DNA of 64,000 nt from Hymenobacter norwichensis DSM 15439 (GCF_000420705.1 NZ_ATVL01000006.1:248001-312000); one strand, 5' to 3'; counted from the stretch's first letter, positions 49,893 to 60,102 are shown. Numbers and translations: made by a program. The notes: generated from the letters alone by a model not told the origin.

Positions 49893-50726
49893 TTAAAACT
49901 TGGTGGTTAGTCCTAATTTCAGGTAGCTCATATCGTAGCCCAACTCAGCAAATGCTCCAATCTTATCCGTAAATAGGTAGCGGCCACCTAGAAAAACACC
50001 GGCGTCGAGGCTAGTGCCGTTGCCATAGCTTTCAGTATAGGTATCAGAGTAATTAGTAGAAAACCTCGTGATACGAGCTGCCAAGCTTAGTCCGGCATAG
50101 GTGTCTATCTTGGGGTTGTCGGTGAAGTTATAGTGGTACGCGCCACGGGCGGCTATGTAAATATTGCTCCAAGTGGATTTGTAATCGTCGCCCAGTATGT
50201 CCCACTTATAGCTATCTGATTTGTAACCAAGTAAGCCGCCTACGCTAATAACCCCCGGCCCTACACCTTCCACAAGCCCCTTTTCAACCGAAAGGCTGAT
50301 AGCCGGCGACGACTGTGTGCTTCCCCCGAAACCACTGTAGCCATACCCGTAGCCATACCCGTAGCCAATACCTAGATTCACGCCTATCGTACCCTTAGCA
50401 AACGAAGGTGCCTGCTGCGGCGCTACACCTGGAATTTCAAGCTTAGGAGAGTTGCTTGTAGCAGGCGGCGGTGGCGCAGTTGCTGGCTGTGCAGCTGGTT
50501 GAGAAGCTGGCTTGGCAACGGGTTTTGCGGCGGGGCGTGCTATAGTAGTACGCGTTGCTGCCGGCTTGGTGGTGCTGGTCTTGGTAGTGCCTGCCTTGGT
50601 TGTATTTGCTTTCGATACTGGTTTAGCTGTAGCAGTTGGCTTGGTAGTGGAGGTTTTGGTTTGAGCAATAGCTGAGTGCGCAGTTAATCCGGTACCTAGT
50701 AGTAAGAGGGCAAAAGCTGCTTTCAT
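49893..50726 (-). CDS. Outer-membrane beta-barrel protein with Thr/Lys/Ala/Pro-rich linker
   Basis: After a signal peptide (MKAAFALLLLGTGLTAHSAIAQ) the protein has a long Thr/Lys then Ala/Pro-rich disordered stretch, and a C-terminal porin-like barrel beginning GTIGVNLGIGYGYGYGYGYSGF and ending DMSYLKLGLTTKF. The disordered part may span the peptidoglycan layer. The start at 50726 is preferred over 50756 because a TACTTTTG box at 50765-50772 would otherwise leave no leader. Function unknown. Confidence 0.75.
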   Translation of the reverse strand: MKAAFALLLLGTGLTAHSAIAQTKTSTTKPTATAKPVSKANTTKAGTTKTSTTKPAATRTTIARPAAKPVAKPASQPAAQPATAPPPPATSNSPKLEIPGVAPQQAPSFAKGTIGVNLGIGYGYGYGYGYSGFGGSTQSSPAISLSVEKGLVEGVGPGVISVGGLLGYKSDSYKWDILGDDYKSTWSNIYIAARGAYHYNFTDNPKIDTYAGLSLAARITRFSTNYSDTYTESYGNGTSLDAGVFLGGRYLFTDKIGAFAELGYDMSYLKLGLTTKF

Positions 50727-50764
50727 GAGAATCGGGAAATGGTTTAATTTATTCATTGAGAGAT

Positions 50765-50772
50765 ACAAAAGT
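50765..50772 (-). promoter_or_regulatory. Bacteroidota -7 promoter box for the beta-barrel gene
   Basis: TACTTTTG on the minus strand matches TAnnTTTG and predicts transcription start near 50758. Confidence 0.5.
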
Positions 50773-50855
50773 ATCTCAGCATGCTTCAGATGTCAATAAC
50801 ATGATGATGTGACAGCGCTTTGGGTATCCTAAATTAATATGCAAGCAACTATCAT

Positions 50856-50916
50856 ACACGATACATGCAAAACGCCCCGACTGCCAAGCAGTCGGGGCGT
50901 TTTGCATGTATCGTGT
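50856..50916. terminator. Perfect 29-bp palindrome downstream of infB
   Basis: Arms 50856-50884 and 50888-50916 are exact complements around CAA. The inner AAAACGCCCCGACTGC is a normal terminator stem; the outer 13 bp extend it. It serves infB on the minus strand. Confidence 0.85.
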
Positions 50917-50940
50917 TCTTCGTTACAGACCAAAGTCTGT

Positions 50941-53900
50941 TTATAAAGTCCGCTTCACTTCTTTTTCCTCGAAGCCTTCGATGTTGTCTCCCTCTTGTAG
51001 GTCGTTGAACCCTTTCAGCGAGATACCGCACTCGTAGCCCTGGCGTACTTCCGACACATCGTCTTTGTAGCGCTTGAGGTCCTGAATTTCACCCGAGTAC
51101 ACCACAATGCCGTTGCGAACAAGCCGCACCTTGGTTTTGCGAGTAAAGGTACCCTCCGTCACCATGCAGCCACCAATGGAGCCTACTTTAGTGATGTTGA
51201 ACACCTGCCGGATTTCGGCGTTGGCTACTACCACTTCCTGCACCGTTGGGGCTAGCATGCCTTCCATAGCATCCTTCACCTCATTGATGGCATTGTAGAT
51301 GATAGAGTAGAGGCGGATATCAATCTGCTCCTGCTCAGCCAGTTTCCGGGCGCTCTGCGAAGGCCGCACCTGGAAGCCGATGATAATAGCGTCGGAAGCC
51401 GAAGCTAGCAATACGTCGGATTCCGAGATGGCACCTACACCTTTGCTAAGGATGTTCACCGAAACTTCCGGAGTGCTCAGCTTCAACAAGGAGTCGGCCA
51501 ATGCTTCCACCGAACCGTCCACGTCACCTTTTACGATGATGTTCAGCTCTTTAAACGAAGCCAGCGCCAAGCGACGACCAATTTCATCCAATGTGATGTG
51601 CTTCTTGGTGCGCATAGTCTGCTCACGCGAGAGTTGCTGCCGCTGCGTTGCCAATTCGCGGGCTTCGCGTTCGGTTTCCATCACCTGAATTTTGTCGCCG
51701 GCCTGCGGAGCACCGGTCAAGCCAAGCACCTGTACTGGAGTAGCCGGACCGGCTTGCTTCATTTTCTTACCGCGGTGGTCGGTCATGGCCTTCACGCGGC
51801 CGTAGTGCGGACCAGCAAGTACCACGTCGCCCACTTTCATGGTGCCAGTCTGTACCAGGATGGTTGTTACGTAGCCGCGGCCTTTGTCCAGCGAGGCTTC
51901 AATAACAGCTCCAATAGCGCTACGGTCTGGGTTGGCTTTCAGCTCAAGAATCTCAGCTTCCAGCAACACCTTTTCCAGCAAGTCGTCAATACCTAAGCCA
52001 CTCTTAGCCGAAACTTCCTGCGACTGGTACTTACCGCCCCATTCTTCTACCAGCACGTTGATAGCCGACAGTTCCTCACGGACCTTATCGGGGTTAGCAC
52101 CTGGCTTATCGATTTTATTGAGAGCAATAACAATCGGTACACCAGCCGCTTGCGCGTGGTTGATGGCTTCCTTGGTTTGTGGCATCACCGAGTCATCGGC
52201 AGCTACTACGATGATGGCAATGTCGGTAATCTTGGCACCACGGGCACGCATAGCGGTAAACGCTTCGTGACCAGGAGTATCAAGGAACGTAACCCGCTTA
52301 CCCGATTTGGTGAGTACATCGTAAGCCCCGATGTGCTGCGTGATACCACCGGCTTCGCCCTTAGCCACGCTGGCATTACGGATGTAGTCAAGCAACGACG
52401 TTTTACCGTGGTCGACGTGACCCATAATGGTTACGATAGGAGCCCGCGGCTGCAAGTCTTCTTCGTTGTCCTCAATTTCAATGGTCGTATCCTCTTCCTC
52501 TGCGCTCAAGAATTCCACGTCATAACCGAATTCGTCGGCAATGACAGTAATAGCTTCGGCGTCGAGGCGCTGGTTGATTGATACGAACATGCCCATGTTC
52601 AGGCACACTTTAATCACTTCGTTCACCGATACATCCATCAGCGAAGCCAAGTCGTTGGCCGAGATGAATTCAGTTACTTTCAGCGTTTTGGCGTCCAGCT
52701 CGTTTTGGGCGCGCTGAGCTTCGCGGTCCTCGGCTACTCCAGCCCGCTTGTCGCGGCGGTATTTAGCGCGGTTGTTATTGTTGCCACCACGGCCGCCGCT
52801 GAGCTTAGCCAGCGTAGCCTTGATTTGCTCTTGAATCTGCTTTTCGTTCTGCTCAGGAGTGAGCGGTACGGCTGGTGCTTGACGCTGTGCAGCTTGGCCA
52901 GTACCCGTTACGCGAGGTGCAGCGTTAGGCCGGTTGCCTTGGGCGCTGTTGTTACCACGCGGACCGGTACCTGTTGGCCGGTTACCTTGGTAGCCACCTC
53001 CCTGGCCCTGACCTTGCTGGGTACCGCCTTGCCCTTGGCCACCTTGGCCAGGCTGAGTGGTACCTGCTTGTCCGGGAATACGCTGGCGCTGGCGTTTCTT
53101 CGCATCGGCAGCATTGAGGCCGCTCTTGCGCACGTCGGAGGATGCAACGGGCCGTGGACCACGGCCACCAGCACCACCACGCCGCGACGAATCGAGCGGT
53201 AATTCTATTTTACCCAATACCGTCAAGCCCTTCAACTGATCGGCGCGGGCGGTGATGATACCTGCCTCTTCGGCCGGAGCTGGTGTGGCTGGGGCTTCGG
53301 GGGCAGCTGGTGTCACCGGAGGATTTGGGGTAGCAGCAACCGAAGCAGGAGCCGGGGTTGGCTTGCTTTCGGGGGCTTTGGTTTCAACTGGAGCTGGTGC
53401 AGCAGGAACTGGCTTAGGTGCTGGCGTTGGCTCAGCAACTGGTGCTGCTGGAGCCGGCACTACCGGCGCAGCGGCCACTGGAGCCGAAGCTACCGGAGCA
53501 GGTGCAGGCTCGGGTTTGGTTTCAACAACCGGGGCTGGCTTTGGCGCAACTACCTCGGGGGCAGCAGCAACTGGGGCCGGAGCCGGAGTAGGTGCTGGCG
53601 GCGGGGTAGGGGCTGGAGCGGGCCGAGGCGGTACTGGCCGGCCTTTAGAGTCCAGCTCAATTTTCCCCAGAACCTTCAGGCCGGGTACTTTGGGCACTTC
53701 CTCTATTGGCGCAGGCGCCGGTTTAGGCTCTGGAGCTACGGCAGGTGCGGCCGCCACTGGTGTTGGCACCGGGGTAGGAGCAGGCTTAGGCGCTTCAACT
53801 GGCTTCGGAGCGGGCACTGGAGCTGCTGGCGCTTTGGGCGCTACTGGCTCAGCAGGACGCGCCAAAGCCGCAGCTTCCAACTCACTCTGGCGCTTGGCCT

Positions 53901-54105
53901 GACTGAGCTTTGAAGCTTCGGCTTTGTCTTGGGCTGAAGACGCGAATTCCTTGTCCAGCAGCGCAACCTGATCTGAAGTCAGCTTGGTGGTGGGCTTATT
54001 TTCTACCGAAAATCCTTTTTTCGCCAGGGTTTCCACCAAGGTGTTCATCCCAACGTTCAGGTCTTTGGCTGCCTGACTAAGCCGTTTGGTTGCTGCTTCC
54101 GCCAT
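50941..54105 (-). CDS. infB: Translation initiation factor IF-2
   Basis: IF-2 is the GTPase that brings initiator tRNA to the 30S subunit. The protein (about 1054 residues) has an IF2_N-type helix at the start ([32 protein letters not shown]), a very long Pro/Ala/Glu/Lys-rich disordered region, an RNA-binding basic section ([10 protein letters not shown] repeats), the G domain ([26 protein letters not shown]) at about 555-720, and the C-terminal beta-barrel domains. ATG 54105 (MAEAATKRL) is taken as start; the TTG at 54141 lies in a -7 box. It is the last gene of rimP-nusA-infB. Confidence 0.95.
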   Translation of the reverse strand: MAEAATKRLSQAAKDLNVGMNTLVETLAKKGFSVENKPTTKLTSDQVALLDKEFASSAQDKAEASKLSQAKRQSELEAAALARPAEPVAPKAPAAPVPAPKPVEAPKPAPTPVPTPVAAAPAVAPEPKPAPAPIEEVPKVPGLKVLGKIELDSKGRPVPPRPAPAPTPPPAPTPAPAPVAAAPEVVAPKPAPVVETKPEPAPAPVASAPVAAAPVVPAPAAPVAEPTPAPKPVPAAPAPVETKAPESKPTPAPASVAATPNPPVTPAAPEAPATPAPAEEAGIITARADQLKGLTVLGKIELPLDSSRRGGAGGRGPRPVASSDVRKSGLNAADAKKRQRQRIPGQAGTTQPGQGGQGQGGTQQGQGQGGGYQGNRPTGTGPRGNNSAQGNRPNAAPRVTGTGQAAQRQAPAVPLTPEQNEKQIQEQIKATLAKLSGGRGGNNNNRAKYRRDKRAGVAEDREAQRAQNELDAKTLKVTEFISANDLASLMDVSVNEVIKVCLNMGMFVSINQRLDAEAITVIADEFGYDVEFLSAEEEDTTIEIEDNEEDLQPRAPIVTIMGHVDHGKTSLLDYIRNASVAKGEAGGITQHIGAYDVLTKSGKRVTFLDTPGHEAFTAMRARGAKITDIAIIVVAADDSVMPQTKEAINHAQAAGVPIVIALNKIDKPGANPDKVREELSAINVLVEEWGGKYQSQEVSAKSGLGIDDLLEKVLLEAEILELKANPDRSAIGAVIEASLDKGRGYVTTILVQTGTMKVGDVVLAGPHYGRVKAMTDHRGKKMKQAGPATPVQVLGLTGAPQAGDKIQVMETEREARELATQRQQLSREQTMRTKKHITLDEIGRRLALASFKELNIIVKGDVDGSVEALADSLLKLSTPEVSVNILSKGVGAISESDVLLASASDAIIIGFQVRPSQSARKLAEQEQIDIRLYSIIYNAINEVKDAMEGMLAPTVQEVVVANAEIRQVFNITKVGSIGGCMVTEGTFTRKTKVRLVRNGIVVYSGEIQDLKRYKDDVSEVRQGYECGISLKGFNDLQEGDNIEGFEEKEVKRTL

Positions 54106-54138
54106 TCTATGCTCGCGAACGATACTCTTATCTAATTG

Positions 54139-54146
54139 CAAAGGTA
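54139..54146 (-). promoter_or_regulatory. Possible internal promoter upstream of infB
   Basis: TACCTTTG on the minus strand, 33 bp before the infB ATG and inside the nusA-infB spacer, fits TAnnTTTG and may give infB its own promoter. Confidence 0.5.
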
Positions 54147-54227
54147 CTACTTTAAATGGTGCCAGCCGACGTTAAATCCGGCCGGCTGGCCCGATTTAAT
54201 GCCTTTGCCGGGCCGAAGCCCGCGCGC

Positions 54228-55523
54228 TCATTGCGCGTCGTCGCTGACGGTGGGAGATTGTGCTGCGTTGTTTTCTTCTTCTTCCTCGTTAAATTCCTGT
54301 TTGATGACGCGGAAAAGGTCATCTACATGCTCCTCTTCCAATTCTGTGCGTCGCACAATATCTTCCTTGCTGACTGCCAAAACAGCCCGACCGGTATCCA
54401 AACCGATTTTCTTGAGTTCGGCAATCATCCAGGATTCAATCTCATCCGAGAATTCATCGAGGGCAATGTCTTCGTCGTAGTCACCGGCATCTCGGAATAC
54501 GTCGATTTCCATGCCTACGAGGCGACTTGCCAATTTGATGTTGGCACCGCCTCGACCAATAGCCAGTGAAACCTGGTCTGGCTTCAAGAACACCGAAACC
54601 CGACCAGTTTGTTCGTTTATTTTCATCGAAGTCAACTTCGCCGGTGATAAGGCCCGAGCTATGTACAGCTCCAGGTTGTCGGTGTAGTTGATGACGTCAA
54701 TGTTTTCGTTTTCCAGTTCGCGCACTACGGCGTGAATCCGAGAGCCTTTCATACCTACGCAAGCACCTACCGGATCAATCCGGTCGTCGTAGCTTTCTAC
54801 GGCTACTTTGGCTCGTTCGCCGGGTTCGCGCACGATATTCTTGATGGTAATGAGGCCATCATAGATTTCGGGTACTTCCTGCTCGAATAAGCGCTCTAGG
54901 AAAGCCGGAGCTGCGCGCGAGAGGATAATTTTGGGCGTGCCGTTGATAATTTCGACACGATGTACGACAGCACGTACAGAATCACCTTTGCGGTAACGGT
55001 CTTTCGGGATTTGCTCAGCTTTAGGCAGTACCAGCTCATTTTCCTCTTTATCGAGGATGAGGGCCTCGCGGCTCCAAACCTGGTACACCTCGCCGCTGAT
55101 GATTTCTCCTACCTGATCTTTATACGTCTGATAGAGGTTGTCGCGCTCCAAGTCTTTTACGCGCTGAATTAGCGTTTGACGGGCCATAAGTACGGCGCGG
55201 CGGCCGAAGTCCTCAAGTTTGATTTCTTCAGTTACTTCCTCGCCTACTTCGAAGTCAGGCTCAATTTTCTGCGCTTCTGCCAGTGGAATTTTGTCGTTAT
55301 CCCAAATATCCTCCGAGTTATCATCCACAATCTCGCGGTTGCGGTAGATTTCCAGGTCGCCTTTGTCCACGTTCAGAATAACGTCGAAGTTAGCGTCGTC
55401 GGTGTATTTCTTGCGAATCATGGTGCGGAACACGTCCTCCAAGATGCTCATCATCGTGGGACGGTCAATGTTCTTGCTCCGGGCAAACTCGGCAAACGAT
55501 TCAATCAGAACGTGGCTGTTCAT
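54228..55523 (-). CDS. nusA: Transcription termination/antitermination factor NusA
   Basis: NusA binds RNA polymerase and modulates pausing, termination and antitermination. The 431-residue protein begins with the NusA N-terminal domain (SFAEFARSKNIDRPTMMSILEDVFRTMIRKKY), followed by an S1 domain (GEIISGEVYQVWSREALILD), KH domains (ACVGMKGSRIHAVVREL, SLAIGRGGANIKLASRLVG) and an acidic C-terminus. Length fits the short Bacteroidota form. It lies 116 bp after rimP and 122 bp before infB. Confidence 0.95.
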   Translation of the reverse strand: MNSHVLIESFAEFARSKNIDRPTMMSILEDVFRTMIRKKYTDDANFDVILNVDKGDLEIYRNREIVDDNSEDIWDNDKIPLAEAQKIEPDFEVGEEVTEEIKLEDFGRRAVLMARQTLIQRVKDLERDNLYQTYKDQVGEIISGEVYQVWSREALILDKEENELVLPKAEQIPKDRYRKGDSVRAVVHRVEIINGTPKIILSRAAPAFLERLFEQEVPEIYDGLITIKNIVREPGERAKVAVESYDDRIDPVGACVGMKGSRIHAVVRELENENIDVINYTDNLELYIARALSPAKLTSMKINEQTGRVSVFLKPDQVSLAIGRGGANIKLASRLVGMEIDVFRDAGDYDEDIALDEFSDEIESWMIAELKKIGLDTGRAVLAVSKEDIVRRTELEEEHVDDLFRVIKQEFNEEEEENNAAQSPTVSDDAQ

Positions 55524-55528
55524 CTGAT

Positions 55529-55633
55529 TTAATTGTTGAATTGTTGAGTTGCTGCTTGTTGGGTGGGGCTGGCTGCTTGCTCCTGCTGGTTATGCTAGCA
55601 GCGTAGTAGTCAACAGTTAACAATCAGCAATTT
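55529..55633. repeat. TTGTTGA-rich intergenic element with partial dyad
   Basis: The rimP-nusA spacer begins TTAATTGTTGAATTGTTGA and ends with a loosely complementary AACAGTTAACAATCAGCAATTTA; the inner parts (CTGCTGG, CTAGCAGC) also pair. It is a relative of the elements at 4095, 43031 and 63785. Confidence 0.55.
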
Positions 55634-55639
55634 ACTATT

Positions 55640-56110
55640 TTACTTAAACGAAATAACTACCCGCGCTTCCTGAATATCGGCAAACGGTATCAGCACGGCT
55701 GGCAGCTTTTTCTGCTTGCTTTTCTCTTTTATCACTTCGGCCAATTCAATACCCTCGGAAGTAGCAGCTTCCAGCGCACCGGTTTTCTCGGTGCCATCGG
55801 TTAGCTTCACACTAAGCGTGCGACCTACGTGCCGGGCGTACTGGCGTGGGTCGGAAAGTGGCTGGTCGGCCCCAGGGGAAGTAACCTCCAGTGAGTAGGT
55901 AGCATCTTCACCGTAGGCCTCGTCGATGCGACGTGCCAATCGGCGGCTTACCTGCGCGCATTCTTCGATGCCTAGGCCTTGTTCGCCATCGAGGGTAACG
56001 GTGATTTTGGGCCGAACAGCATCGGATACACTCAGGTCGACTACGAATAGCTCAAAGCCTGTAAGGCTGTCCTGAAGCATCTCTGCAATACGCTTTTGAT
56101 CGAAATTCAT
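55640..56110 (-). CDS. rimP: Ribosome maturation factor RimP
   Basis: RimP helps 30S ribosomal subunit maturation. The 156-residue protein has the RimP N-terminal fold (QDSLTGFELFVVDLSVSDAVRPKITVTLDGEQGLGIEECAQVSRRLAR) with the signature YSLEVTSPGADQPL and a C-terminal Sm-like barrel with LTDGTEKTGALEA. It is the first gene of the cluster. A -7 box at 56180-56187 and a hairpin at 56137-56160 lie in its leader. Confidence 0.93.
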   Translation of the reverse strand: MNFDQKRIAEMLQDSLTGFELFVVDLSVSDAVRPKITVTLDGEQGLGIEECAQVSRRLARRIDEAYGEDATYSLEVTSPGADQPLSDPRQYARHVGRTLSVKLTDGTEKTGALEAATSEGIELAEVIKEKSKQKKLPAVLIPFADIQEARVVISFK

Positions 56111-56136
56111 TTACAATCAGACCGGGTGATAAAAGA

Positions 56137-56160
56137 AAGAGGGGACCTGCGTCCCCTCTT
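56137..56160 (-). terminator. Hairpin between the rimP promoter and rimP; terminator or attenuator
   Basis: AAGAGGGGAC (56137-56146) pairs perfectly with GTCCCCTCTT (56151-56160); on the minus strand it is followed by TTTCTTTTA. It can end the upstream SBBP gene, but it also lies downstream of the TACATTTG box of rimP, so it may act as an attenuator for the rimP-nusA-infB operon. Confidence 0.7.
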
Positions 56161-56179
56161 CACAACTTAGAATACTGCG

Positions 56180-56187
56180 CAAATGTA
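56180..56187 (-). promoter_or_regulatory. Bacteroidota -7 promoter box for rimP-nusA-infB
   Basis: TACATTTG on the minus strand matches TAnnTTTG; leader of about 65-70 nt containing the hairpin at 56137-56160. Confidence 0.55.
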
Positions 56188-56241
56188 CGCTAATAAACTG
56201 CGGAAAGCAAGCTAGGTAGAGGCAGCAGGCAGAAGAGCCCC

Positions 56242-59200
56242 TCACCGACTAATTTCCAGCCAGCCTTTAATGGAACCACCATTGGCCTGACGCAGCAGGT
56301 AATAGTAAACGCCGTTAGGCAGCTGGCCGCCATTCCAGTCGTTCTGGTAGTTAGCGGCTTCAAAGACCTTGTTGCCCCAACGCGAAAAGACCTGTAATTG
56401 TGCTGGGCAGCCATTAGTGGCCTTGAAATATTCGTTTTTAGGGTCGCCATTGGGTGTGATGATGTTAGGAATCTTATATGCCTCAATGACCTCCAGCACT
56501 GGTAAGGCGAGTTGAGTAGAGCACAGCCCATTGTTGAAAGGCCGCGTGATGCGAGGCGTGTAGCGGCCGGGCTGGGTGTAGACATGCGTTACGTTGTTGC
56601 CTGTGCCCTGCGTACCATCACCGAAATCCCAGCGGACTCCGGAGAAGTTGTTAAGCGGATCAGAAAAGCGCACCGTGAGTGGGGCCTGCCGAGCTCCAGC
56701 GCACAGTTCAGGTTCCCAGCGGGCGGGGTAGGTGGGAGCTTCGGCTACGCTGACGCGGCGCGTGGCAGTGCTGGTGCACACTCCGGCCGTGATGGTGTAT
56801 GTGAGCGTAACGGACCCCATAAAGCCTGCGGGCGGCGTAAAAATACCGGTGCTGCTTACGTTTGGGCCGCTCCAGGTGCCACCTGTTGGGGCAGCGCGCA
56901 GCCGGAAGGGCTGGATTGTGCCGGGGCAAAGGACCGTATCGGGTGGTAGGCTGAGCGCCACGGGAGCAGTAACGGTAACGGGCAGCGTACCGCGCAAATC
57001 ACACGTGCCGTTGCCAGAGGTATAAGACAGCGAGTAGGTGCCAGGCGTGAGTTGGGCGGGAGCAAACGTAGAGCCGGACGAAGTAGCAAAGACTCCCGGC
57101 CCAAACCACGAGAAGCCGGCCGGCAGGGGCACGGGGGTGGTCGTATTGGCACAGTAGGCCGCTGGCAGCGTAGGAACAGTAATGGTAGGCCCGCGCAGCA
57201 CAAACACAGTTTGAGCGGCTGTGCTGGTACAGCCGCTGGCGGCTGTCAGGGAGTAAACAAGCACCTGGGTGCCTACCAGGGCTACCGTGGGCGTAAACAC
57301 GAAACCAGTAGCCACCGACCCTGACACGCCCGGCCCAGTCCAGACGCCGCCTGCCGGCGTACCAACGAGCGGGGTGGCCGTGCTATTGGAGCACGTGGTG
57401 AAGCTGGGCGCAACACTGGCCCGGATGACGATTACGGTTTGGGTGGCTTGCAACTGGCAACCCCCGGCGTTTACGCTATACAATAGCGTGTGCGTGCCTG
57501 GCCCAGCCAAGTTGGGGTTGAATGTAGCACCCACCACGCCCGGTCCCGTGAAAGTACCGCCCACCGGAGTGGCCGTCAGCGCGATGCCGGGTAAGGTGGT
57601 AGAGGCCAGGCAAAACGAGGTTTGCGGAACGCTGAAAGCGGCCGTTGGGGAAGGAACTACGGTAAGCTGCAATGTGGATACCCCGCCGCACTGCCCTACA
57701 CCCGTGACAGTGTACGTGAGAGTCTGGAGGCCCAGCAAAGTCGGCGTGGGCGTAAACACGAAACCGGTAGCCACCGACCCCGATACGCCCGGCCCGGTCC
57801 AGACGCCACCTGCTGGGGAGCCGTTGAGTTGCTGTGGCGCCGAGGCCACACACACGTTACGGTTGGTACCTGCCGTTACGGTTACGGTTTCAAAGTCGAT
57901 TTTGAAGGCCGCGTTGTTGCAGTTAGAATTGCCGGAAGTAGCTGAGTAGGTACCCGCTCCGGGCGGTATCGGAAAGCTGCTGCCCCCACCACAAGCACAT
58001 ACGGCTTGGTACACCACACCGCGCGGGTCGAAGCGTGAGGTGCCGCCGTCTACATGGTCGCCGGTGCTATTATTCTGCCCGAAATAAGTGGCATAGTCGA
58101 GGCGAGTGGCATCCGGGGCAAGCTGCATTAGGTAGAAGTCGCTGCCATCGGTGGTGCGCTGCACAGCGTTGGTGGTAACGGGCAAGCCCGTGGTGCTGCC
58201 CCCGCCGGTATTGATGCTGCCGCCCCAGCCACTCACGTAAATGCGGTTGCACTGGTCAACCAGAAAGGCGGTGGGCGAAATATCAATGGTAGAGCGCCCA
58301 CTGCCGAACACGGTGGAGAAGCTGGTGACGCTCAGGTCGGCATCGAGCTTATGGATGAACTGCTTGCTGCCCGCGTTCTGGTAGCGGCCGGCCGTAACGG
58401 GGTAGCTGCCCAACGACTGGCCCAGCAAGTACACTGCGCCGCTGCCATCGAGCTGCACAAAATAGGCCTGGTCGTAGGCGGGAGTCCCTAGGTAGGTTGA
58501 TTTTTCGAGCACGGTGCCCGCTGAGCTGATGCGTGCCACAAACCCATCGATGCCGCCCTGCGCCGTGGGTTGCAGCGTGCCGGTGGTGGTGGGAAAGTTC
58601 GAGCTGCCAGTGCCGCCGCTGACGTACAGGCTGCCGGTGGTGCTTAGCTGGAGCGAGTACGCCGCATCGGCGCCGGAGCCGCCCAGATAGCTGCTCCAGA
58701 GCAGCGCGGTGGCGGTGCTATTGAGCTTGCACACCACGGCATCGAGCCCACCCCCCTGAAACGTGCGGCCCAGTCCGTTGCTAACAGGGAAGTTGGAGGA
58801 GGCAGTATTGGAGGCTATGTAAATATTGTCGTTGGCATCCAGCTGAATGTCGCCCCGGGAATTGTCGCCGTAGTTTTGGATGAGGGACGGTGTGCTGGAA
58901 GCCAGCAGACCGTCGTTACCGGCGCCGCCCAGGTACGTGGAGCCGGCCAGCGCGCTGCCGTTGCTACTGAGGCGGGTGACCACCAAATCAAAGCTATTGG
59001 GTGTAGTTGTGCCCCCGTTAAAAGTACGGTCGTAGGCGCCAATAGTGGTCGGATAGTCAAGGGAAGACGTAGTGCCGAGCAGAAACAGGTCGCCCTGGCT
59101 GCCGACCACTAAGCTGTGCGGAAAATCGGACTGCGAACCGCCCAGGTAGGTGGCCCACACCCGGGCCGCCGGGCCGGTAGTGGCCGTGTTGTACTTGATG

Positions 59201-60102
59201 ATGCCGATATCAATGACGTTGCTGAACGAGGTCTGGTAAGCGCCTGTTGTGGTTGGATAGCCCGGCCCAAATACAGTGCCACCCGAGTACATATTGCCCT
59301 GCGCATCATAAGTAGCCGTGAAGCCCCAGTTATCGTTGGTAGAGCCGGTATAGGTGGAAAATACCACGGTCGGGTCGATGGTGAGGGGCTGCTGCTGGTT
59401 GTAGGCACCCAGCTGGAAGCGGACAGTGCGACCCTCAAGTACGTAGGCGCAGGATACCGAACGGCGGTGGCCGGCGGCATCCGTTTGCCAAGCCTTGGGC
59501 GCCAACTCCCGGATTACGCCCACCGAAGTGCGGATTTCCAGGCTGCCATCAGGGTTCAGGTGCAGGGCATCGGCGCCGTCGTAGCGTAGCCGGATGGCGG
59601 TAGGTTGGGCGTTGGCAGCCAGCTCGAAATCGTATTCCAACTGCTGGTTCTGGTTTTCATAGAAGTGCGCCCCAATACCTGGCCAAATGCCGGCGTAGCG
59701 GACCTCCCGAAAGCCCGGCACATTCTGGGCCCAGTGCTTGGGGTCATTGCCACGAAGGTAGTGCCGGACTTCGGCAGTTTGAGTTGTAGATTTTAGAACG
59801 GGCTGTGGTGCGCCGCCTTCAAATGTCACGCGCAAAGCGTGGGCCTGAAGAGCGGTATTTGGCGCAGGTTGCTTAGTGCCATGCGCATGAGGTACGCCAG
59901 CCAGCAAGGAATAGGTAAGGCCGCTAGATTCCAGAAACAGCCGCCCGCTTGGCACGTCGGCCGAGTAGCGCACCGGTTCTGGCCATTGCCCCCGGTTTTC
60001 GATGAACTCCAGACTGGGTGCCACCGCTACTGGTACCTGAGCGTGAGTGGATACAATAAAAAAGCCACCTGAGGCAGCCAACAACAGTAGTTTTTTCCAC
60101 AT
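56242..60102 (-). CDS. Giant T9SS-secreted SBBP-repeat protein with gliding-type C-terminal domain (copy 1)
   Basis: This 1286-residue surface protein has a signal peptide (MWKKLLLLAASGGFFIVSTHAQ), an N-terminal domain with FIENRGQWPEPVRYSADVPSGRLFL (DUF7948-like), several SBBP repeats (WATYLGGSQSDF, YPTTTGAY motifs), about five Ig-like repeats with GGVWTGPGVSGS, a PKD domain (WDFGDGTQGTGN) and a type B T9SS signal of the gliding-motility class (NIITPNGDPKNEYF, WNGGQLPNGVYYYLLR). Probably exported by the T9SS, as an adhesin or a gliding-linked protein. ATG 60102 was chosen for the signal peptide. Two Ig repeats share about 70 nearly identical bases (57288-57360 and 57746-57818). Confidence 0.9.
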   Translation of the reverse strand: MWKKLLLLAASGGFFIVSTHAQVPVAVAPSLEFIENRGQWPEPVRYSADVPSGRLFLESSGLTYSLLAGVPHAHGTKQPAPNTALQAHALRVTFEGGAPQPVLKSTTQTAEVRHYLRGNDPKHWAQNVPGFREVRYAGIWPGIGAHFYENQNQQLEYDFELAANAQPTAIRLRYDGADALHLNPDGSLEIRTSVGVIRELAPKAWQTDAAGHRRSVSCAYVLEGRTVRFQLGAYNQQQPLTIDPTVVFSTYTGSTNDNWGFTATYDAQGNMYSGGTVFGPGYPTTTGAYQTSFSNVIDIGIIKYNTATTGPAARVWATYLGGSQSDFPHSLVVGSQGDLFLLGTTSSLDYPTTIGAYDRTFNGGTTTPNSFDLVVTRLSSNGSALAGSTYLGGAGNDGLLASSTPSLIQNYGDNSRGDIQLDANDNIYIASNTASSNFPVSNGLGRTFQGGGLDAVVCKLNSTATALLWSSYLGGSGADAAYSLQLSTTGSLYVSGGTGSSNFPTTTGTLQPTAQGGIDGFVARISSAGTVLEKSTYLGTPAYDQAYFVQLDGSGAVYLLGQSLGSYPVTAGRYQNAGSKQFIHKLDADLSVTSFSTVFGSGRSTIDISPTAFLVDQCNRIYVSGWGGSINTGGGSTTGLPVTTNAVQRTTDGSDFYLMQLAPDATRLDYATYFGQNNSTGDHVDGGTSRFDPRGVVYQAVCACGGGSSFPIPPGAGTYSATSGNSNCNNAAFKIDFETVTVTAGTNRNVCVASAPQQLNGSPAGGVWTGPGVSGSVATGFVFTPTPTLLGLQTLTYTVTGVGQCGGVSTLQLTVVPSPTAAFSVPQTSFCLASTTLPGIALTATPVGGTFTGPGVVGATFNPNLAGPGTHTLLYSVNAGGCQLQATQTVIVIRASVAPSFTTCSNSTATPLVGTPAGGVWTGPGVSGSVATGFVFTPTVALVGTQVLVYSLTAASGCTSTAAQTVFVLRGPTITVPTLPAAYCANTTTPVPLPAGFSWFGPGVFATSSGSTFAPAQLTPGTYSLSYTSGNGTCDLRGTLPVTVTAPVALSLPPDTVLCPGTIQPFRLRAAPTGGTWSGPNVSSTGIFTPPAGFMGSVTLTYTITAGVCTSTATRRVSVAEAPTYPARWEPELCAGARQAPLTVRFSDPLNNFSGVRWDFGDGTQGTGNNVTHVYTQPGRYTPRITRPFNNGLCSTQLALPVLEVIEAYKIPNIITPNGDPKNEYFKATNGCPAQLQVFSRWGNKVFEAANYQNDWNGGQLPNGVYYYLLRQANGGSIKGWLEISR

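Noticed and set aside
50330..50380. GYGYGYGY dipeptide repeat in the beta-barrel protein
   Set aside because: It is a short coding repeat at the barrel start and is not evidence for a distinct element.
53252..53902. Gly/Ala/Thr-rich plus-strand frame opposite infB
   Set aside because: It is the complement of the Pro/Ala-rich IF-2 linker, and the repetitive codons create the false open frame.
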